Source of the DNA: Bryobacterales bacterium | GTDB lineage: Bacteria; Acidobacteriota; Terriglobia; Bryobacterales; Bryobacteraceae | Direction: 5' to 3' | NCBI GenBank assembly: GCA_026954325.1 | Contig: JAIXKK010000080.1 | Span: forward strand, 7,497 to 71,496 | DNA length: 64,000 nt | Shown here: piece after piece, positions 26,148 through 35,541 of the stretch | Position numbering within the stretch: position 1 is the stretch's first letter | Layout: each line of letters opens with the position of its first letter | The notes under the pieces: generated by a model | Databases searched by the model: none | The model's input: only the letters and a program-made list of their open reading frames with translations | What the model was told of the DNA's origin: nothing | Position numbers and translations under genes: made by a program

Positions 26148-27347
26148 TCAGCTCAACGGCAGCGGGGAAGAAATCGCGCGCAACTGTTCACTTGTCAACC
26201 CCAGGCGCTCCCGCGCGTGGCGGAGCCGCGCCATGCTGGGAAGGTCTTCCTGGCTGCCGCTGCAATGATCGGCTAAATACAACACCTGCGCCAGAACCGA
26301 ATCGCTCTGCTCCGGCTGATGGTGATACTCTACCGCCTCGGCCAGACGGTCCGGCAGCCCCCAATGCCGCATCACCTCCCTTCCGGCCGAGCAATGGTCA
26401 AATCCACAGAGCAGGACTTCCGCGAACATCGGTTCGCACCCGTGATCGAGCAGCGCCGTATGATGCGCGGTGAGCCGGGCGGGCAATTTCCACAGCGCCA
26501 ACCGCCCTATGTCGTGGATCAGCCCGGCCAGGAATGCCTCCTCGGGCTCTGCTTTCCGCGTTTGCCTCGCCAGCAACTCCGCGATCCGCGCCACTTCCAT
26601 CGAATGGCGCCACAGCGGCCGGATCAGCGGACTCTGAAACATCGGCCGGAAGGCGGCCGCCGAAAGTATCCGGCAGCACTCCGGAATCCCCATCGCCGCA
26701 GCGGCCTGCCGGATGCTCCGGTAGGGCGTGGTGGATGCATCAAACGGGGAATTAGCCATGCGCGGCGCCTCCCCGGCCAACACGGTATCCGTACCCACGA
26801 TCTGCTCCAATTGAACCGCGCCGGCCATCGGATTCCGGGCCAATTGCATCGCCTTCAGCGCCGCCGCCGGAAATACCGGCAGCTTCGAAACCACCGCCTT
26901 CACCTCCTCGAGCGAAGCGCGCGGCACCCGCGCCAGTCCTTCCACATGCGCGCTTTCAAGAAAACCGTCGCGCGCCATGAAGCGCAGTTCCTCGATCATC
27001 TGTTCGAACCGCGCCGCTTCATATGGCAGGAACTCCCAGCGCTCGACGAAGAAACAACTCATCTCGAGCAACTTCGCCACCTCCTCGCCCGGCGGATCTC
27101 CCACCGCGGAAGGCTTCGCCGCAAAGCCCCAAATGTGCTCCATCAGGCGCGGCGGCAGCGGTTCCACCGGGTTGGCAAAGATATGGTGAGAATCGGCGGC
27201 CGCGCGCAGGGCGCGCTGCTGCTCTCCCTTCCAGCCGAGCTTCCTGGCCACTTCCACCGCGGTTGCGCCCACCCGGCGGCAATGCGCCTGAATCGCGGGT
27301 TCGTCGTAAACCGCCTTCGTTTCTACCGGCGTGGGTTGCGTCCTCAT
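26148..27347 (-). CDS. HDOD domain protein
   Basis: 399 residues. The segment LPVFPAAALKAMQLARNPMAGAVQL and the following MANSPFD and IRQAAAAMGI match an HDOD domain. The HD-like pattern HSMEVARIAELLAR ... LAGLIHDIGRLALW and VEYHHQPEQ follows. HDOD proteins are usually signalling proteins without phosphohydrolase activity, although this one keeps an HD dipeptide (IHDIG). The N-terminal 170 residues have no recognised domain. It may belong to c-di-GMP signalling, given the PilZ proteins, but nothing here tests that. Confidence 0.8.
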   Translation of the reverse strand: MRTQPTPVETKAVYDEPAIQAHCRRVGATAVEVARKLGWKGEQQRALRAAADSHHIFANPVEPLPPRLMEHIWGFAAKPSAVGDPPGEEVAKLLEMSCFFVERWEFLPYEAARFEQMIEELRFMARDGFLESAHVEGLARVPRASLEEVKAVVSKLPVFPAAALKAMQLARNPMAGAVQLEQIVGTDTVLAGEAPRMANSPFDASTTPYRSIRQAAAAMGIPECCRILSAAAFRPMFQSPLIRPLWRHSMEVARIAELLARQTRKAEPEEAFLAGLIHDIGRLALWKLPARLTAHHTALLDHGCEPMFAEVLLCGFDHCSAGREVMRHWGLPDRLAEAVEYHHQPEQSDSVLAQVLYLADHCSGSQEDLPSMARLRHARERLGLTSEQLRAISSPLPLS

Positions 27348-27525
27348 GTTGGCTTACTGCTCTCATCGGCCAAAGCAGCCGCCTTTAGACGAAACCCGTT
27401 CACCTGCTTCGGCCGCCCCATCGGCGCATATATCCCTTCGATCGTGCCGCCACTTCCCTGCTTTCCTTCCCTCGGATCGGCTTGATCCGGTCACGGCGCC
27501 CGCCGCGCTAAAATTAAGGGTTTGC

Positions 27526-28215
27526 ATGTCCTCCCGGAAGATCATCCTTGCCATTGACGGTCCCGCCGGAGCCGGCAAGAGCACCATTGCCAGACGCCTC
27601 GCGCAACGCCTCGGCTTCCTTTACATCGATACCGGCGCCATGTACCGCGCCATTGCCCTCTGGGCCATCCGCACCAACACCGATCTCGCCGACAGCCATC
27701 GCCTCGAGCAACTCTCCCTCGCCGCTGTCATTGATCTCGCCCCGGACGGCTCCGTCCTTCTCAACGGTGAGGACATCACCGCTCTCATCCGCACGCGGCA
27801 GTTGTCCGGCGCCGCCTCCAAAGTCTCCGCCGTGCCGGCCGTGCGCCGCGCGCTTGTTCAAAAGCAGCGCGAGATGGGCGCCCGCCAGAGTGTTGTGATG
27901 GAGGGCAGAGACATCGGCACGAACGTGTTCCCCGATGCGGACATCAAGATCTACCTCGATGCGAACCTCGAGGTGAGAGCCGCGCGCCGCCTCCATGACC
28001 TCGAAGCCAAGGGAGAGCACGGGAACCTCAACGATGTGGCCCGTGAGATTCGCGAACGCGATCAGCGCGACTCCACCCGCGGCGAAGCCCCCCTTCGGCA
28101 GGCCGTCGACGCCCTCCTCGTCGACACCAGCCACATGGCTATCGAACAGGTCGAGGAAGCCATCCTCAAGATCTACCGCGATCGCACATCGAATGGAAAG
28201 GAATTGGAACGTTGA
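27526..28215 (+). CDS. cmk: Cytidylate kinase
   Basis: 229 residues. P-loop GPAGAGKSTIARRLA, YIDTGAMYRA, MEGRDIGTNVFPDADIKIYLDA and RDQRDSTRGEAPL are all characteristic of (d)CMP kinase. ATG 27526 follows TTAAGGG. The TGA overlaps the TTG start of lysC, so the two are translationally coupled. Confidence 0.95.
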   Translation: MSSRKIILAIDGPAGAGKSTIARRLAQRLGFLYIDTGAMYRAIALWAIRTNTDLADSHRLEQLSLAAVIDLAPDGSVLLNGEDITALIRTRQLSGAASKVSAVPAVRRALVQKQREMGARQSVVMEGRDIGTNVFPDADIKIYLDANLEVRAARRLHDLEAKGEHGNLNDVAREIRERDQRDSTRGEAPLRQAVDALLVDTSHMAIEQVEEAILKIYRDRTSNGKELER

Positions 28216-29618
28216 AGCATTTGCTCGTCATGAAGTTTGGCGGGACCAGCATGGGCTCCGCCGAAAGGATGCGCGTGGCCGGTTCCATCTGCGCGGAGCA
28301 GATGCGGCGGCGGCCCGTTGTCATTGTCGTCTCCGCCATGTCGAAGGTCACCGATCTCCTGCTCGACACGCTCCGCAAGGCGGAAGGCGATGACCGCGCG
28401 GGGCTCGATGCCAACCTCGCGCAGTTGGAAGAGCGGCACGTCCAAACCTGCCGCGAACTCCTGCCCGCCGAAAGCCACGCCTCCGCGCTCGAAACAATCC
28501 ATTCCATCATCGCGGACTTCCGCCGCATTGCCCGGGGAATCATGATGCTCGGCGAACGTCCGCCCCGCTCCGTCGATGAAGCGGTAGCGGTGGGGGAGCG
28601 GCTATCCGCCCACCTCGTGGCGGCCCACCTCGAAGCAAGCGGAGTACCCGCCAAACCCGTCAACGCCGCCGAAATTGTCGTTACCGACGCAGTCTTCGGC
28701 AGCGCCACTCCGCTCATGGGTCCCACCCGTGAGAAGGTCCGGAAAACCCTCCTCCCGCTCCTCGACGCCGGAATCCTTCCCGTCGTCACCGGATTCAACG
28801 GGGCCACCCTCGACGGCCGCCCCACCACCCTCGGCCGCGGCGGTTCGGACTTCTCCGCCTCCATCCTCGCCGCCGTCCTCCACGCCTCCGACCTCTGGAT
28901 CTGGACCGATGTCGACGGCATCATGACCGCCGACCCCCGCCTTGTCCCCAACGCCGCCGTCCTCCCCGAAGTCACCTACGCCGAGGCGGCCGAACTGGCC
29001 TACAACGGAGCCAAGGTCCTCCATCCGCGGACTCTCGCTCCGCTCGCCGCCAAGGGTATTCCCGTATGGAGCAAGAATAGTTTCGCCCTTGATAAGCCCG
29101 GAACCAGGATCGCCCCCACCGTGGACGCGCCCCAGGGCCCGCGCGCCGTCACCTCCATGGGCAATGTCGCCCTCGTTTCCGTGGATCCGGCCAATCCGGA
29201 ATTGAACAGCGTCATGGTGATGTCGCGCGCTCTCGCCGCGCTCGCGCAGGCCAACGCCGAAGTCCTCGCCATGACCAGTTCCAGCTATCGCCAGAACTTC
29301 TGCTTCCTCATCCGGCGCGATGAACTGCCGCACGCCATGGCCAGCCTCGAAACCGCCTTTGCCCTCGAACTCGCCCATGGCTATTTGAAACCTTTCATGG
29401 CCGACGAGAACGTCGGCCTGCTCGCCATCGTGGGCGAGGGAATGAAGGGGGCCCCGGGCATGGCCGGGCGGATGTTCACCGCCATCTCGCGCGAAAACGT
29501 CAATATCATCGCCATCGCCCAGGGCTCGAGCGAGCTGACCATCGCCATCGTCGTCCGCCGCGAAGGGCTCGAGAAAGCCGTCCGCGCCGTCCATGAGGAA
29601 TGCCGCCTGGGAAAGTAG
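28212..29618 (+). CDS. lysC: Aspartate kinase
   Basis: 468 residues. KFGGTSMGSAERM at the N-terminus, GFNGATLDGRPTTLGRGGSDFSA, and TDVDGIMTADPR define the aspartokinase catalytic domain. A double ACT regulatory region follows (VALVSVDPANPELN, LAIVGEGMKG, NVNIIAIAQGSSELT). The length fits a monofunctional enzyme. The start is TTG at 28212, inside the cmk stop (TTGA). It phosphorylates aspartate for lysine, threonine and methionine synthesis and is probably feedback-controlled through ACT. No homoserine dehydrogenase domain is fused. Confidence 0.94.
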   Translation: MKHLLVMKFGGTSMGSAERMRVAGSICAEQMRRRPVVIVVSAMSKVTDLLLDTLRKAEGDDRAGLDANLAQLEERHVQTCRELLPAESHASALETIHSIIADFRRIARGIMMLGERPPRSVDEAVAVGERLSAHLVAAHLEASGVPAKPVNAAEIVVTDAVFGSATPLMGPTREKVRKTLLPLLDAGILPVVTGFNGATLDGRPTTLGRGGSDFSASILAAVLHASDLWIWTDVDGIMTADPRLVPNAAVLPEVTYAEAAELAYNGAKVLHPRTLAPLAAKGIPVWSKNSFALDKPGTRIAPTVDAPQGPRAVTSMGNVALVSVDPANPELNSVMVMSRALAALAQANAEVLAMTSSSYRQNFCFLIRRDELPHAMASLETAFALELAHGYLKPFMADENVGLLAIVGEGMKGAPGMAGRMFTAISRENVNIIAIAQGSSELTIAIVVRREGLEKAVRAVHEECRLGK

Positions 29619-29756
29619 ACCTTGCCGCAACCGCAAGCCGCGTCTCCGGGTTCATTCCTTACAAGCGCCCAGGCCAATCTCCGTTGCGCCGGCCGGAGCG
29701 CAGGAAGTATCCTGAACAATTCGGGTATCGAGCCTGGAATCTTCGAGGTGAATGAT

Positions 29757-30578
29757 TTGTACCGATCAGTTCTTGCCGGTTCCCTCCGTGCGGTCCCCGC
29801 GCTGGTGTTGACCTCCTTGGCCCTGCTGGCGCCCTCACTTCCCGCCCAGGAAAAGAAAACACAGACCACCGAGCAGGCCCCGGAGTACCTGAAAAAACAA
29901 GTCTACATCCGCCGTTTCTCCGCCGGCGCCACCCTTGCCGTCTACGGCTTCAAGCCCATGATCGACGGCGCCACCACCAACGACACCACTACTCCTCCCG
30001 TCATCAGCGACCTGAGTTCGAAAGGGACCGACCCCTTCGGACACCGCTTCGGCGGCGGCATCACGGCGCAGTTCATGGTCAAGCCCAAGTACGGCATCGT
30101 GGCCACCGGCATCTACCACAAGATCAGTTTCCAGAACATCAAGGACAACATCGAAGGCATCGATAACCCGAACACGACCGCGGACGAAAGAACCTTCATT
30201 ACCGATACCTCCGACACCTCGGCCCGCCTGATCGACTTCTCTCTGCTCCTCCGGCGCTATGACAAAGACCGCTTCACCAAGGGAGCCCGCTGGTTTTTCG
30301 AGGGCGGCGGAGCCGTGCGCCATGTCAGCAATCTCCGCACCAGCACCTCCACCATCCTGAACGGAACCGAATCCTGCTGCAAGACGGCTCCCGTCCCCAT
30401 CGCCCACAAGAACGCCCGCGGAGTGGTCGGCGGCATCGGAGCCCAGTTTGTGGATGACTTCGGCATCCACCTCGTTCCCGAGGTCCGCTACACGCGCTGG
30501 CTCGACCGTAACTTCGATTCCCTCGCCACCAAATCGCGCCGCGACCAGATCGAGGCGATGGTTTCCATTACCTTCTAA
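29757..30578 (+). CDS. Outer-membrane beta-barrel protein
   Basis: 273 residues. Using the TTG at 29757, with GAGGTG six bases upstream, gives a clean signal peptide (SLRAVPALVLTSLALLAPSLPAQ). Alternating hydrophobic and aromatic stretches (RRFSAGATLAVYGF, GHRFGGGITAQFMV) and the C-terminal ISTF-like ending MVSITF indicate an outer-membrane barrel. Longer starts upstream add non-signal residues. It stands alone between lysC and the PVC-type dehydrogenase. No family name can be given. Confidence 0.75.
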   Translation: MYRSVLAGSLRAVPALVLTSLALLAPSLPAQEKKTQTTEQAPEYLKKQVYIRRFSAGATLAVYGFKPMIDGATTNDTTTPPVISDLSSKGTDPFGHRFGGGITAQFMVKPKYGIVATGIYHKISFQNIKDNIEGIDNPNTTADERTFITDTSDTSARLIDFSLLLRRYDKDRFTKGARWFFEGGGAVRHVSNLRTSTSTILNGTESCCKTAPVPIAHKNARGVVGGIGAQFVDDFGIHLVPEVRYTRWLDRNFDSLATKSRRDQIEAMVSITF

Positions 30579-30650
30579 TCCCTGGAGTTCACCTGCGTAC
30601 TTCGGACAAATAGCCGGCGGAGTGCGATACGCTGAGAGGGTTTACCCACT

Positions 30651-33470
30651 ATGCACCGCATCTACGTTTGCTCCGCCGTCTTGCTGGGATTGGCGCTGAG
30701 TCCGGCCTGCCGCCGCGTAAAGACAGAGAAGGCCCGCTACGAAGTTCCTCCAGGCTTTACCCTCGAAGTAGCCGCCAAGCCGGAACTGACCGGCTCGCTC
30801 ATCGCCATGACTTTCGACAGCCTGGGCCGTCCCGTAGTCTCGAAGGAGCAGTTGCACCCCACCATCCTCATCGATAAGGACGGCGACGGTGTATTCGAAA
30901 CCGAAAAGGTGTTCTCCGCCAAGATTACCCACGCCCAGGGAATGTGGTTCGACGGCCGCACGCTCTACGCCATTGGCAAGGATGTCGAGGAAGGGCAGGC
31001 GGGCTTGTACCGGATGGAGGATAAGGACGGCGACGACGTGGCCGACACTTTCGACCTGGTGAGCAAGTTCGAACGAACCATGGGTGAACACGGACCGCAC
31101 GCCATACGCCGCGCGCCGGATGGATCAGTCATGGTGATGCTGGGGAACCACACCGGCGTTTTCCCCGACCAGATCGATCCCCTCTCGCCCCTGAAAAACT
31201 ACAACGAGGCCCAACTGCTCGAACGGTATTGGGACGCGCGCGGGCATGCCAAAGGAATCCTCGCCCCAGGTGGCGTGCTTACCCGTTGGAACCAGGGTTC
31301 CAACTCCTTCACTCTCGTTTTCGGCGGAATGCGCAATACCTATGACTTTGCGTTCAACCGGGAAGCGGAGATCTTCGCATTCGATTCCGACATGGAATGG
31401 GACATCAACCTGCCCTGGTACCGGCCGGTGCGGACCCTCCATGCCATCCCGGGCGCTGATTTCGGATGGCGCAGCGGATCGGGAAAGCTGCCGGCTGATT
31501 TCATCGACACGCTGCCGCCGCTGTTCGAGGCGGGCCGCGGTTCCCCCGTAGGCGTCGAGTTCTACCATCACACCGCATACCCGCAGACGTACTTCGATGC
31601 CTTCCTCGAGGGCGATTGGTCCCGAGGCCGGATTCTGATCTCACACCCCGTAAGGTCTGGAGCCTCCTACCGCCTGGTGTCCGAACCCCAGGAATTTGTG
31701 CACGGCGAACCACTGAATGTAACCGATCTCGAGGTGGGCCCCGACGGATTTGTGTACTTCACCATGGGAGGCCGCGGCACCAACGGCGGGCTATACCGTA
31801 TCCGCTACACGCGGGGATGGTGGGAGAAGTTGTTTGCCCGCTCCCCGGAGAAGGGAATTCTGGCGGTGGTCCGTCAGCCGCAGCCGCTCTCGAGTTGGGG
31901 GCACGCCGCGTTGCTGAAGGCGAAGACCTCGCTCGGAGCGGAGTGGGGCAGGCAATTGGACGAACTGGCCAAGGATACGCGCGCCGCCACCGATGACCGC
32001 GTTCAGGCCGCGCTGATTCTCCAACGGTTGGGCCCGGCCCCCTCCGCTGAGTTGTTGAAGCGCCTGGCCGAAGACCGGGACACGAACATTCGCGCCGTGG
32101 CGGTTTATCTTTCGGGAATGCGGAACTCCGCCGAGGCGAAGGCCGTGGCCGCGGGGGCTCTCAAGGATTCCGATCCCTTCGTACGCCGCCGCGCCGCCGA
32201 GGCGCTGGTGCGTCAGGGACTGAGTCCTGACAACTCCGAGTGGGCGCCCGCGGAGAACCTGCTGGCATTATTGGATGATCCGGACCGTTTTGTCCGTTAT
32301 TCCGCTCGGATCGCGCTCGAACGCGTGGCGCGGGCGAAATGGCGGGATGCGGCGCTGAAGTTGGATGGACCCTACGGCAGCGTCGAGGCTCTGGTGGCCT
32401 TGGCACGAACGGCCCAATCGGATTCCGATCTTCAGCCGGTCCTCGGGCGTGAACTGGCAATGCTGAAGTCAGGCGCCCGCGCCGCCGATCAGGAAATCCG
32501 GTTTTTGCGGGCTGTCCAACTCACGGCAATCGCCTATAAGGAAGGGCTGCCGGAGGGTGCGCGCAAACAGATTCATGCCGCCCTGGTCACGCGTTTTCCG
32601 TCCTCCGGAGACCGCCTCAATATGGAATACGCGCGCCTGCTCGCCTACTGCGGCCGGCCCGAGGCCATTGGCAGGATTCTCGGAGCCATCCGTGAAGACG
32701 AAGAAAATCCTCAGATGCAGATGCACTACGTCTACTGCCTGCGAACCATAAAGAACGGATGGACCAAGGACCAGAAGCTCAAGCTCATGAACTGGTTCCC
32801 GAAGGCCGCCAGGTGGCGCGGCGGGGCCAGCTTCACCGGATATATCAACTTCATGTTCGATTCATCCCTCCAGTTCTTCGATGAGGACGAGAAAAAGATG
32901 GCCTATGCGCGCGTGCCCGAGTTCGCTCCAATCGAGGAGGGTGCGAGGAATGACCGGGAAGGCCGTCCGAGCGTAGTCGCCCGCCAGAAGGGCGTCCAGG
33001 CGTATAGCCCGCGGGAGATTTTTGAGTACCAGATGTTTGATCCCATGACTTCGAAGGCGAAACCCGAGGAGGGACGAAAGGTGTTTCAGGACCAGTGTGC
33101 ATCCTGCCACCGGCATGGCGGCATCGGAAAGGATTTCGGTCCTGACCTGACAACGTTGACCAGCCGGTTCCAGAAAAAAGACATTCTCGAAGCCATTCTC
33201 TGGCCGTCGAAAACCATATCGGATCAGTACCAGGGCTGGATCGTCGAAACCAAGGATGGGGATACCATCAACGGACTCCTCGTCTCGGAAGACGACCGGA
33301 AAATGATTCTCAAAACCGGTGACCAGGAGCGTCCGGTGGAGGTTCTCAAGTCAAACGTAAAGGGGAAACGATTGTCGAAAATCTCCATCATGCCGGAAAA
33401 CGTGCTTGATGGCTACAACATGCAGCAAATCAGTGACTTGATGGCATTTCTATTGAGCGCCTCGAGGTAA
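30651..33470 (+). CDS. PVC-type membrane-bound dehydrogenase with HEAT-like repeats and C-terminal haem c domain
   Basis: 939 residues. An N-terminal signal or lipoprotein segment (LSPACRRV) is followed by a beta-propeller-like domain (PPGFTLEVAAKPEL, LIDKDGDGVFETEKVF). Helical HEAT-like repeats follow (residues about 470-600). A cytochrome c domain has CASCH near residue 816 with the tail ILWPSKTISDQYQGW, typical of Planctomycetes-Verrucomicrobia-Acidobacteria dehydrogenases. These oxidise sugars or alcohols in the periplasm and pass electrons through the haem. It stands alone; the substrate is unknown. Confidence 0.87.
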   Translation: MHRIYVCSAVLLGLALSPACRRVKTEKARYEVPPGFTLEVAAKPELTGSLIAMTFDSLGRPVVSKEQLHPTILIDKDGDGVFETEKVFSAKITHAQGMWFDGRTLYAIGKDVEEGQAGLYRMEDKDGDDVADTFDLVSKFERTMGEHGPHAIRRAPDGSVMVMLGNHTGVFPDQIDPLSPLKNYNEAQLLERYWDARGHAKGILAPGGVLTRWNQGSNSFTLVFGGMRNTYDFAFNREAEIFAFDSDMEWDINLPWYRPVRTLHAIPGADFGWRSGSGKLPADFIDTLPPLFEAGRGSPVGVEFYHHTAYPQTYFDAFLEGDWSRGRILISHPVRSGASYRLVSEPQEFVHGEPLNVTDLEVGPDGFVYFTMGGRGTNGGLYRIRYTRGWWEKLFARSPEKGILAVVRQPQPLSSWGHAALLKAKTSLGAEWGRQLDELAKDTRAATDDRVQAALILQRLGPAPSAELLKRLAEDRDTNIRAVAVYLSGMRNSAEAKAVAAGALKDSDPFVRRRAAEALVRQGLSPDNSEWAPAENLLALLDDPDRFVRYSARIALERVARAKWRDAALKLDGPYGSVEALVALARTAQSDSDLQPVLGRELAMLKSGARAADQEIRFLRAVQLTAIAYKEGLPEGARKQIHAALVTRFPSSGDRLNMEYARLLAYCGRPEAIGRILGAIREDEENPQMQMHYVYCLRTIKNGWTKDQKLKLMNWFPKAARWRGGASFTGYINFMFDSSLQFFDEDEKKMAYARVPEFAPIEEGARNDREGRPSVVARQKGVQAYSPREIFEYQMFDPMTSKAKPEEGRKVFQDQCASCHRHGGIGKDFGPDLTTLTSRFQKKDILEAILWPSKTISDQYQGWIVETKDGDTINGLLVSEDDRKMILKTGDQERPVEVLKSNVKGKRLSKISIMPENVLDGYNMQQISDLMAFLLSASR

Positions 33471-33822
33471 AGGAACGAGGTATCTTCGAACGAGTGTATG
33501 CCGTGCCCCCCCCACATGTGGGTATTGCTATAGGAGTACTGGTACATAGTGAATGGATACAATGCTTTACGTATCGCCATCGTCCGCGCGGAGCCCATCT
33601 GCCGTTGACCAATTGATTGAAGCTATTGTGATCTACAAGGCGCAACCCACTGCAAGGGTGGAAGACCCCGTGAAAATGGATTGGCCGGTTGACAGCCGTC
33701 GCGGTGTCCGCGCCGCCATCCGGCAACCCACCGCAATCATCCCCCTCGTTCCCGTAGTAACCTATCAATTTGGCGATACGCCCTACTGATAGGAACCACG
33801 TGTCGCCGGATCAAAGGGCGGC
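33471..33822. other. Intergenic region without a supported gene
   Basis: This 352-bp stretch precedes the ECF sigma gene. It holds a run of eight C, a CCCACATGTGGG palindrome (33511-33522), and a GGAACC motif at 33792-33797 that resembles an ECF -35 element but has no good -10. A 78-codon frame at 33553-33789 is not protein-like. It is probably the regulatory region of the downstream operon. Confidence 0.5.
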
Positions 33823-34413
33823 ATGCTGATAGATTTTGGCCTCATACAGCGGGCAAGAGAAGGTGATGATGCCGCTTTTAACGAGATCGTACACGTATAC
33901 CGCAAGCGGATACTCGGCACGATCTCGCGCCTTATCGGGAGGCCCGAGGACGTGGAGGACGTCGGGCAGGAAGTCTTTCTACGGCTCTATTACTCTCTCG
34001 AACAACTCCGCGCCCCCGAGGTGTTCGAACCGTGGCTCTACCGCCTCACCGTCAATGCCGCTTATGACTATATGCGCCGGCAAAAGCGGCGGCCCGAGTC
34101 CCGCATGGCCGACCTATCCGAGCAACAACTGCAAATGGCCGACGCCGATGCGGGCGGGAAAAGACGCGCCGAGGAACAGAAGAAGGCAAATCTGCGGGAG
34201 TACGTCCAGTCTCTCTTGGGCCGCGTATCCGAAGAAGACCGGATCTTGTTGACTTTGAAGGAAGTGGAAGGATTGTCGTTGAAGGAATTGGAAGCTGTTT
34301 ACAAGGTGAATGAGAATGCGCTTAAGGTCCGTCTCTTTCGGGCCAGACAACGCGTACTGAAAGCGTTTTCAGTAATGGAAAACCGGGATGCGCACAAGGA
34401 GCGCAGTGAGTAG
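33823..34413 (+). CDS. RNA polymerase ECF-type sigma factor
   Basis: 196 residues. Region 2 is FNEIVHVYRKRILGTISRLIGRPEDVEDVGQEVFLRLY, followed by WLYRLTVNAAYDYMRRQKRR. Region 4 is LLTLKEVEGLSLKELEAVYKVNENALKVRLFRARQRVLK. It heads a three-gene set with a short membrane protein and a Spy-like protein, a layout typical of sigma/anti-sigma/sensor modules. Confidence 0.9.
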   Translation: MLIDFGLIQRAREGDDAAFNEIVHVYRKRILGTISRLIGRPEDVEDVGQEVFLRLYYSLEQLRAPEVFEPWLYRLTVNAAYDYMRRQKRRPESRMADLSEQQLQMADADAGGKRRAEEQKKANLREYVQSLLGRVSEEDRILLTLKEVEGLSLKELEAVYKVNENALKVRLFRARQRVLKAFSVMENRDAHKERSE

Positions 34414-34446
34414 AATAAGGAATGGTGAAAAGGGCGAGGCTTTCGG

Positions 34447-34788
34447 ATGACACACGATGAGTTGGATCGAAGGTTAGACGTTCTCTTCCGGGAATACCGC
34501 CAGGCGTGCCCCGATCCCGACGGGGGCGCGAACTTCATGCCACAACTCTGGCAGAGGATCGAAGCCCGGCGAACTCTGCCGTTGATGCTGGGCCGGTGGA
34601 CTCGAATGTTCGTCAGTTTCGCCGCCGCTCTCTGTCTTGCCATGGCTGTCATTCTGGTAGCCCCGCATCATCAGACTTCGGTGCTCCAAACCTCCTATGT
34701 CGAGGCTCTCGAGCGCGAACACCCCAATGACATCCTGGCGTATTCCGACGTCGTGCCGGATAACAGCGGAGACGTAACGTGGCAATGA
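34447..34788 (+). CDS. Short single-helix membrane protein, probable anti-sigma factor
   Basis: 113 residues. An N-terminal cytoplasmic part (HDELDRRLDVLFREYRQACPDPDGG) is followed by one membrane helix near residues 55-74 and an acidic outer tail. It lies between an ECF sigma and a Spy-like protein. It overlaps the Spy-like gene by four bases (ATGA) and has no cysteine cluster of a zinc anti-sigma factor. The anti-sigma role is inferred from position only. Confidence 0.6.
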   Translation: MTHDELDRRLDVLFREYRQACPDPDGGANFMPQLWQRIEARRTLPLMLGRWTRMFVSFAAALCLAMAVILVAPHHQTSVLQTSYVEALEREHPNDILAYSDVVPDNSGDVTWQ

Positions 34789-35183
34789 GACTGAGTTCAC
34801 CCAAGGTTGGGCTGTATCTGCTGCTTGTGTTCCTGAGCGGCACTCTGGTAGGGGCCTTCGGCTACCGCCTCTATTCGGTCAACACCGTCAGCGCCAAGGC
34901 GCCGCATGAGAGCTACCGCAAGATATACCTCAACGAGATGCAGACCAGGCTCAAACTTACCCCTGCCCAACTGTCCAACCTCGTGTTCATTCTGGATGAA
35001 ACCAAAGCCCGGTTCAAGGCTGTCCGGGACCGGATGGATCCTGAAATGAAGCAGATTCAAGGCGAACAGCGTGATAAGATCCGCGACATGCTGCAACCCG
35101 GGCAGAAGGCGGAATACGAGAAGATGCTCGAGGAACGGGCCAGGAAGCAGAAACAGGCTGCCTCGGGTGGCGGCGGCTGCTGA
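34785..35183 (+). CDS. Spy/CpxP-like periplasmic protein
   Basis: 132 residues with an N-terminal anchor (VGLYLLLVFLSGTLVGAFGY). The LKLTPAQLSNL segment is the LTxxQ-type motif of Spy, CpxP and ZraP, and the remainder is a long charged helical hairpin (FKAVRDRMDPEMKQIQGEQRDKIRDMLQPGQ). The C-terminus is GGGGC. ATG 34785 overlaps the previous stop and is preferred over GTG 34779. It probably senses metals or misfolded protein and acts on the sigma/anti-sigma pair. Confidence 0.75.
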   Translation: MRLSSPKVGLYLLLVFLSGTLVGAFGYRLYSVNTVSAKAPHESYRKIYLNEMQTRLKLTPAQLSNLVFILDETKARFKAVRDRMDPEMKQIQGEQRDKIRDMLQPGQKAEYEKMLEERARKQKQAASGGGGC

Positions 35184-35212
35184 GAATATCCGTAAACGTA
35201 AATTTGGAAATC

Positions 35213-35238
35213 GGGCAGACGGAAATGCCTGCCTTTTC
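35213..35238 (+). terminator. Weak terminator-like hairpin after the Spy-like gene
   Basis: GGCAG (35214-35218) pairs with CTGCC (35229-35233) around a 10-nt loop, followed by TTTTCT. It lies between the ECF operon and the convergent rpmE gene. The stem is short. Confidence 0.35.
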
Positions 35239-35468
35239 TACTTCTTGCGAGCTTCCTGCATCTCCCTGGAACGCTGCACCTTTTTGTTGAAGCGGTCCAC
35301 GCGCCCTTCCGTATCGACCAGCTTTTGGCGGCCGGTGAAAAAGGGATGGCAACTCGAGCAGATTTCCACGCGGATGTCACCTTTGTGCGTCGAGCGGGTC
35401 TTGAAGGTGGATCCACAGGCGCAAATGACAGTGCACTCGTTATAGGCGGGATGAATTCCGGCTTTCAT
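35238..35468 (-). CDS. rpmE: 50S ribosomal protein L31
   Basis: 76 residues. [21 protein letters not shown] and [24 protein letters not shown] are the zinc-binding L31 signature with four cysteine-type ligands. A TATACT box lies upstream in the reverse direction. It is convergent with the ECF triad. Confidence 0.96.
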   Translation of the reverse strand: MKAGIHPAYNECTVICACGSTFKTRSTHKGDIRVEICSSCHPFFTGRQKLVDTEGRVDRFNKKVQRSREMQEARKK

Positions 35469-35541
35469 CGAAGACTACAAATCCTTTCACTTTACGGCAA
35501 CCTGTCCAGTATAGCATGCGGCGCGCAATCGTTTGTTGCTT

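Noticed and set aside
33511..33522. CCCACATGTGGG palindrome in the sigma upstream region
   Set aside because: Short and next to a C-run; no repeat copy or spacing supports an operator.
33553..33789. 78-codon forward ORF before the ECF sigma gene
   Set aside because: No protein-like pattern, weak start and no homology; treated as intergenic.
33792..33797. GGAACC as an ECF -35 box
   Set aside because: No matching -10 at 16-17 bp, and it lies too close to the start codon.
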